Assembly: GCA_965112735.1 (NCBI GenBank)
Contig: OZ218956.1
Span: forward strand, 2,294,001-2,358,000
Origin: Phaeosaccion multiseriatum
Taxonomy: Eukaryota > Ochrophyta, other classes
DNA length: 64,000 nucleotides
Reading direction: 5' to 3'
Shown here: positions 33,410 to 64,000 of the stretch, in pieces
Position numbering within the stretch: position 1 is the stretch's first letter
How the letters are laid out: every line of letters starts with the position of its first letter
Notes under the pieces: model-generated
Database searches by the model: none
What the model was told of the DNA's origin: nothing
What the model saw: only the letters and a program-made list of their open reading frames with translations
Translations under genes and position numbers: made by a program

Positions 33410-36400
33410 TCAGCCGAAGCTTCCCTCCTCTGCACCCTCCTCGCCGCCGTCGCTCCACGCCCCCCCCCCCTGCTTGCCCGCTGGGCTGCTCTGTCTGCTC
33501 TGCCGCCCTCCACCCCCCACTACTGCTGCAGCTGCTGCGGCTGCTGCCAATGCTGCTTCTGTGATTACCCTCCCAACTCCTCCCCCTCCTCCTCCTCCTC
33601 CTCCTCCTCCTCCTCCTCCTCCTCCTCCTCCTTCTCCTCCTCCTCCTCCTGCTCCTCCTCCTCCTCCTGCTCCTGCTCCTCCTCCTCCTCCTGCCCTCCC
33701 GCCGCCGCTGTTCCTGGCAGAGGGACTGCTTGTGGGCGTGTAGTCTGGGCTCAGGCTAAGGTTCCGCTGCAACCTCTCTCTCTTGACCGCAGCCGCCGCC
33801 GCCGCCAACTTGGCCTGCTTTGCCTGCGCCAGCCAGTGCTTGGCCTCCTCCAAAGGATTCCGTTGGCCCATCATAGCTGCCTGCTGCCGTTCGTGGGCGG
33901 TGTAGCGTCTCTGCTTCGCCGCTTCGTAGCACCTTTGTAGGTTCGGAGGGAGACAGGAAAAGACAGGACAGGAGAGGACAGAGAAGGACGGGAGAGTATG
34001 CAGTGGCAGTTTGAGCGCCACAGACGGTAAGGCGAGAGAGAAAAAGAGGCTAGCGAAGGAGCCAGAGCAGCGAGGGGGGGAACAAACACCGTGAGTGGGG
34101 TGAGAGGGCGGGTGCGTGTGTGCGTGTGTGCGTGTGTGCGTGTGTGCGTGTGTGCGTGCGAGCTCGCGCTTGCGTGCGTGTGTGTGAGCGTGTTCAGGGA
34201 GAGAACTGGGGGGCGACCGGTTCCTGAAACTCAACGAGACTCGCCTCGCTGCAACCACCCGCCCACAGAGCTCTAAAACTAACGAACCCAGCGACTGCGC
34301 GACTGCCTGCCAGTCTTCCTGCCCACCTGCCTGCCTGCCCAAATGCCTGCCTGCCTGCCTGCCTGCCCATATGCCTGCCTGCCTGACCTCTGAAAGCCAT
34401 CAATCGCGTCGTCGTGGTGCCCCAGATGCATGTGACACACGGCCATACTGTGTACTGTCACGGCATGCATGCCGCACGCCGCCACGCTGCGCTCGAACAG
34501 GTGCAGCGCCCCCGCGTAGTCCTGTTTGGGGCAAGGCGGGAGGACAGGAGGAGATGACAGGAGGGGATGACAGGAGGAGGAGGAGGAGGAGGAGGAGGAG
34601 GCATCCGGAGGCATTCACGATGCATTCAGGGGTGAATTTAGAGACAATGTTCAGACGCGGTGAGCTGCGATTAGAGGGAGGGGGACAGCACCGGGACAGC
34701 ACCGGGACAGCAGCGGCCACAGTGAACCCCCTTCTTTCGAACAGCAGGCCAGTCATCCCCCCCTGATGACCCGTCGACCTCCCTGCTCTCGCTTCCCCTC
34801 TCCTCCCCCTCCTTCCATACCTTCATAGCCATGAGCACTCTTGCGGCGTCGAAGTTTACGTCCTTCCTCTCCTGTAGCTGAAAAGTCGATGCCGCCACCA
34901 GCTCCATGTCGGTCCTCACGTCCGCCCATGCCGCCGGAGACAGCTCCGTCTGGGAGAGGTGCTGGATCAGCCCTATAGGGAGAGAGAGGGAGGGAGGGAG
35001 GGAGGGAGTGGGGGGAGAGGGAGGGAGGTGGAGAGGGAGAGAGAGATATCAGTTATCGGTTTTGAGTTCTCCGTTCTCAGCGCCGAAGAGTGGTATTGGG
35101 ATGGATGACCCACCCCCCCACCCTGCACACGCACCGTTCTTGAACTTGTAGAAGACGTCGGGGTCGTGCCTGGAGAGCCTCAGCACGGCAAGGATGTGCT
35201 TCAGGGAAGGCTCTGGAACCTCCTCCTTGAGAGAGCGTTGTAAGGCAGTGAAGCTCTCCGGCCCGAAACTGGAGAGGCGAGAGGGGAAGGGAGTGAGGCG
35301 GAGGTTGTGTGGCAAAGGGACAAGCATGAAGATACAGTTACACACCAACAAGAAGCCGGTGATACAGTAGGAGGCGTGTAGGGGGGTTGCGGGATGGGAA
35401 GGGAACTTCTCAGAGTCGCGCAGCAAGAAGCGAGGTCCAGGCAGTCTCTTTCAGTGGGTAACTGCGGCACTTGGCTCTCTGCGCCGTGCGGAGCAGCATG
35501 CTTCGACACGGAGACAAGAGACAGGCGAACATACCCACCCCGTACCTTAACACAATGCCCTCCCTCTCCCCCCTCCCCACCTCCCTCCCTCCTTCCCTCC
35601 CTCCCGGACTTACGCGCTCATTCCGCTCTCCCAATCGAGCCTCGTCTCTTCCATGCGCGACTCCTCCAGCCCCAGAAACAGAGCTTGGCATTTGAAGCCC
35701 TCCTGGGGGTCCGGGTCCACGAGTGCACCAAATGGCGGCGACGAATGACCATTGGTTATGCGAGGTTTCAAGGGGGGGGGGGTCACTGAACCTTTCCCCT
35801 TTACTTAACTCGACTGACTAATGATCGGCAGGGAAGACAGGTATGGACAAGCAGGCAGACACACAGACACACACACAGCCAGGCAGACAGACAGATAGAC
35901 GGGCGGCTGGCTGATCCACCCACCCAACCACCCACCCACCCACGCAACCCACCTGATAAGAGTTGCACAGCGAGAAGCCCCCCGTGAGAGCGGCGTACCG
36001 GGCCAGGGCATCGAAGTTCACCATACACGAGAAGGCCCCGTGCGTGGCGATGTGCGGATTCTTGGTGCTGGTGGCCATCTCCAGAGGGGAGTTGTACCCC
36101 TTGTCCCCCACAATCAACACCGTCCTACCCGACCCTACCCGAGACAGGTATCTGAGCAGGCGCAGGCCCCCCAGGGGTATCATGAGGCCAGTACCGCCGT
36201 CGGATTGGTCCTTGGCACGGGCTGCTGCCGCTGCCGCCGCTGCTGCCGCTGCCCTCTTTTCGTCCTCTGTGAGACAGGCGTCTTGTGCTGCGGACACTGC
36301 TGCCGCCGCCGCTGCCGCTGCTGCGACCTCTTGCGCTGCCACCATCGGGTCTGCCGCCACCATCGGGTCTGCAGCCGCCGTAGTAGCAGTAGCAGTCGCA

Positions 36401-39400
36401 GCAGTAGAAGGGGGGGGCACTGGAGGAAGCCCCTTGGTGCCAACTACAGCAGGACTAAGTCCTCTGGTACGAACAACCAAAGGACTTGCTCCCCCTGCTC
36501 CTGCTGCTCCTGCTGCTCCTGCTTCTGCTGTAGGTTGTGTAACAGGGCTCGGGCTGCGGCTCCTCCTACTCCCCCTTCGCCCCCCTCCCCCCCCTCCTCC
36601 TCCTCCTCCTCCTCCTCCTCCTCCTCCTCCTCCTCCTCCTCCTCCTCCTCCTCCTCTTCCTGCCTTCTCTGCTGCTGCGGCTTCTGCGGCCGCTTGTAGC
36701 GCCGCAACTTGGGCTATCCTTTCTGCCTCCACCGCGGCCTTGCGCGCTTTCTCCGCCCGTGCCTTTTCCTTATCCACCCCGAACTCTTTCAAGATGAGTG
36801 GGTCTGTGAAGTACGCTTGCAGGATAGGGTTAAAGTCGCCGTCGTCCTTCTTGCCTGTGTGCGGCATGGCAGTCCATCAGTCGGCAGAGTAGGACAAGGG
36901 GGGGGGGGAGGAGGCGAACACATACACACACACACACGCGCGCGCGCGGAGCTCAGCATTAGCGTGACAGTGCGTTCGTCCGTCCACGGCTTCCCAAATA
37001 AAAGAGTCCAACAGTGCGAAAGGACGTTACATTGTAAGACAGATGCATACAAAAGAACCATTTGTCAATGAAAAGAGAGGAGGAGCTGCACTAACTTACG
37101 AGTCAGGTCAGGTCAGTCAGTCAGTCAGTCAGTCAGTCAGTTAGTCAGTCAGTCAGTCAGTCCGTCAATCAGATCAGTCAGCCAGCAAGCCAGTCCGTCA
37201 ATCAGTTAGTCCAGTTACCTGTCAGTGGGACAGCCCCCTTGTCTTGCCCGAACTGTACCTCCTCCTCCTCCTCCTCCTCGTCGTCCTCCTCCTCCCCTCG
37301 CCCTGGATCCCCACCTCCTCCTCCTCCTTCTCCGTCCTCCGCAAGGTTGTTCAGGCTGACACTGCTGCCCTTGCTCCTCCTCCTTCTCCTCCTCCTCCTC
37401 CTGTCGGCCCGACTCATGTCACCAGCGATGCCATACAGCGGTGCAGACGGCTCCTCAATACGCGTCTGCTCCGTGCCACTCGTCCACTGCACCTTCAAGC
37501 CCTCGATGCTCTTGAGAGTCAGTGAGCGGTAGTCCGCAGGGAGGGCCGCCTCCGAGGAGAGACTCACGCGGTTCTCGTAGATGCTGCTTGCAGTAAGTGT
37601 CACAAGCGTCACAGCGTCAGACAGCAAAGGGGATGGGGGGAAGGGGGATGGTGTGTGTGCGCGGGGGGGGGGCGGATGTGAAGAGGGCTCCCTCTTCCCC
37701 TCTCTCTCACTCTCCTTTCGACGCACAAGTCAAGCCCCCTTGGTGAATGGGCAGCACAAACGACCCAACCTACACTATGACAACCCAAGCAGCAGCAACA
37801 GCAACGCAAAACCACAGCAGCCGCAGTAGTTGGTGATACAGAGCTTCAGCCTCCCCCCAGCCTGTGCAGTACGCACACTTACCTCCCGTCCTGGTGTATT
37901 CGGAACGCGTCCTGCACGAGTGTGTCGATAACGTAGTTAGCAATGGCGACGACTGGGTTACGCAGCGAATGAAGGTCCAACTGCTCTCCGCTGGCCTGCA
38001 GCTTGAGAGTGCTCGGTAGAGCCTGCAGGACGACGACAGGAGGGGCGGGGAGAGCAAGGCGACGAGAGGAGGACATGACGACGAGAGGGGGGGGGGAGGT
38101 CAGAGGGGCAGAGGGGGAGAGAGCAAGACAAGGACATAGCGGACGGATCCGTCTCAAACCCACCCTATCCACTCTGTCTAAGGGACGCCCTAACCAAAAG
38201 ACGTACAGGAAACAGCGCACCTGGGCCTCTGCGTCCAGAATGGCAAAGTCGAGAATGCCCATCTCGACAAAGTGCCTGAGGGCCGGATGTCGTAAGCAAA
38301 AGTCTACGCTACCCTGCGTCACGTCCGTCAAAATGTAACGGAAGGGCAGCGAAGCCACTCCCGCCTCTTCCTCCTCTTCCTCCTCCCCGTCTATTGGCTC
38401 TGCTGCCGAATCACCAACTGCTGCTGCTGCTGCTGCTGCTACTGTTGCTGCTTCTGTCGCTGCTGAGACCTCTCGGCCACTTTCCTCCTCCGTGCCCCCC
38501 TCTCCTCCTTCCGCGCCTTCGTCGTTGCCGTTCCTGCCTTCCCCTTCTATTGCCTCTCCTCCTTCTCCTGCTGCTGTGGCCCCTACCCCTCCTCCTGCTG
38601 CTGCTTCTTCCCCTCTCCTTTCTCCTTCTCCTTCTCCTTCTCCTTCTCCTCCTCCTCCTCCTCCTCCTCCTCCTCCTCCTCCTCCCCCTCCTCCTTCTTC
38701 CCGTCCTTCTCCTTCTCCCCCCCCCCCCCTTTCAGCTGCCCCTTCCCCTCCCGGTGTGTTTCTCTTTCTTCTCCTCCTCTTCAATTTAGGCAGGAACTCC
38801 TCCATCTCCAGCAGCTTGTTGAGGAACAGATAGGAGAACTTGCCGTGCCCGGCCCCGAGCTCTATAATGTACATAGGCTGCTCTGCATCCGCGTCGTCGC
38901 CATTGTTGAGGTACCAGTCTCGCATCACATGCGCTACTGTTTGTGCATATGAGGCTGCTATGAAACAGTTGGTGGTAACGAAGCTGGGCACCACCATTCG
39001 CTCCCAGCATTGGATGTGGAACCGCTCGTAAAACATCCTGTGTGAAGATGGAAGGGGCCGAGGGGCGGGCGTTTCAGGTTGTCCAGAAATGGAGGCTGAA
39101 CATTGCTGGGGAAAGAACCACTTTCCTCTGCCGTCGGATACACATACACACACGTAGGCAAGCACATGCAAACTGCACGCACACACACACACAGACGCCA
39201 CACACTTCCTCTCTATCTTTCTTTCACACACACACACACACGCACACACACACACACGCACACACGCACACACACACACATACGAAACGCACCTCTGCAG
39301 CTTCCACAGCTTTGAGTCCCTGAGAGGCACCTCCTTCTCCAGGAACTGCAGCACCACGTCCTTGCGCATGTGATCGCTGCCCGTGGTGGGGCTGGCCTTG

Positions 39401-39600
39401 GTGCCGAACTTTCCTCTTGGGGTCGAGTGACCACTACTTCTTCCGCCTCCGCTGCCACCACCACCACCACTACTGCTACTGTGGTTACTGCCGTTGACTG
39501 TCCTGTGATTGATGTTGCCATTATTGCCGTTCATATGCACGTCTCTCCCCGCCTCGCCGCCTTCGGGGTAGTCTGTAGTCTCCATGCCGTCTCCATCCAT
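33410..39600 (-). CDS. SAM-dependent methyltransferase-like protein with TPR-like C-terminus
   Basis: Ten minus-strand exons, 39600-39293, 39037-38221, 38022-37883, 37583-37219, 36854-35953, 35702-35614, 35268-35135, 34972-34821, 34521-34388 and 33932-33410, join in phase to 1,187 residues. Seen: Gly/Ser/Asn-rich N-terminus; helix VLQFLEKEVPLRDSKLWKLQ; FYERFHIQCWERM; motif I-like PMYIIELGAGHGKFSYLFL; a long Gly/Glu insertion; FRYILTDVTQGSVDFCLRHP and FAILDAEAQ; NPVVAIANYVIDTL; a run of Arg and acidic residues; KDDGDFNPILQAYF; an Ala/Gly-rich insertion (CTC repeat read as Gly); SGRTVLIVGDKGY; FDALARYAALTGGFSLCNSY; LIQHLSQTELSPAAW; and TPR-like helices DYAGALHLFERSVAACGMHA, SMAVCHMHLGHHDDAIDGFQ, RCYEAAKQRRYTAH. 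The tail is Gly/Ala-rich. The substrate is unknown. The start is tentative: an upstream in-frame acceptor also exists. Confidence 0.75.
37105..37216. repeat. (GTCA)n array in a methyltransferase-TPR intron
   Basis: About 110 bp of GTCA with variants, inside the intron between exons 4 and 5 of the minus-strand gene. The same motif dominates two dynein introns on the plus strand. Confidence 0.9.
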
Positions 39601-39687
39601 CTGGTCGTGGGGCTCCTGCCCATGTGAGCACACCGATTCGGGTGGGGGGGAGAACGATGTGAGAATGGAGGAAGGAGAGGGCGGAAG
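39601..39687. promoter_or_regulatory. 87-bp gap between methyltransferase-TPR and dynein starts
   Basis: The two proposed start codons diverge and are 87 bp apart. If the dynein instead starts at 40455, the gap is 854 bp. No core motif recognised. Confidence 0.3.

Positions 39688-64000
<24,313 letters not shown>

Noticed and set aside
35614-35790. Methyltransferase-TPR exon 6 extended upstream through the C-run (LKPRITNGHSSPPFG)
   Set aside because: No acceptor there fits the phase of exon 5; the acceptor CCCCCAG at 35703-35705 does, giving SYQ/EGFKCQAL.

Overview
This window is nuclear DNA from a eukaryote. Genes are split by spliceosomal introns with GT-AG ends, exons are short, and coding GC is high. 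The best guess is a flagellated alga with a secondary plastid, probably a stramenopile/ochrophyte. Two proteins begin with a signal peptide followed by an Ala-Phe motif, the signature of secondary-plastid targeting (NAFAP in a fatty-acid desaturase, GAFSF in a second protein). A large axonemal-type dynein heavy chain implies cilia. I cannot name a genus from sequence alone.

Layout. 1-3374 (+): 3' part of an ERGIC/Erv-type protein with an inserted thioredoxin domain (PDI-C class). 5447-3977 (-): BRX1. 5791-7809 (+): a Lys/Ser-rich protein. 8425-9088 and 9661-10554 (+): tandem copies of one unrecognised gene. 10555-12782: repeat-rich spacer with a hairpin-dense tandem duplication. 12783-15161 (+): U2AF small subunit. 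17445-15701 (-): plastid-targeted protein. 17589-20147 (+): HMCES/SRAP protein. 22603-20734 (-): ankyrin protein. 22698-25302 (+): RNF32-like RING-IQ-RING protein. 25956-27852 (+): heat-shock-factor-like protein. 29832-32543 (+): plastid desaturase. 39600-33410 (-): methyltransferase-TPR protein. 39688 to the window end (+): dynein heavy chain, still open at 64000.

For the main genes I joined exons by hand and checked that splice phases agree. The dynein gives one open frame of about 2,605 codons over 36 exons, and the methyltransferase-TPR gene 1,188 codons over ten. Genes often sit in divergent pairs with short shared upstream regions (87, 94, 143 and 343 bp). The gene set is housekeeping (ER-Golgi traffic, ribosome biogenesis, splicing, abasic-site repair, stress transcription, lipid desaturation, motility) and does not form a pathway or defence island.

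The oddest feature is the dynein gene. Most of its introns are filled with different tandem repeats: about 0.9 kb of GTAT, about 0.8 kb and 0.5 kb of CCCT, two ACTC arrays, two GTCA arrays, TGTC, AACC, CTC and CTA. In some, the splice sites lie inside the repeat. There is also a small palindromic element family with terminal inverted repeats, one copy sitting inside a CA microsatellite. I found no rRNA, tRNA, CRISPR array, transposase or virus-like gene.
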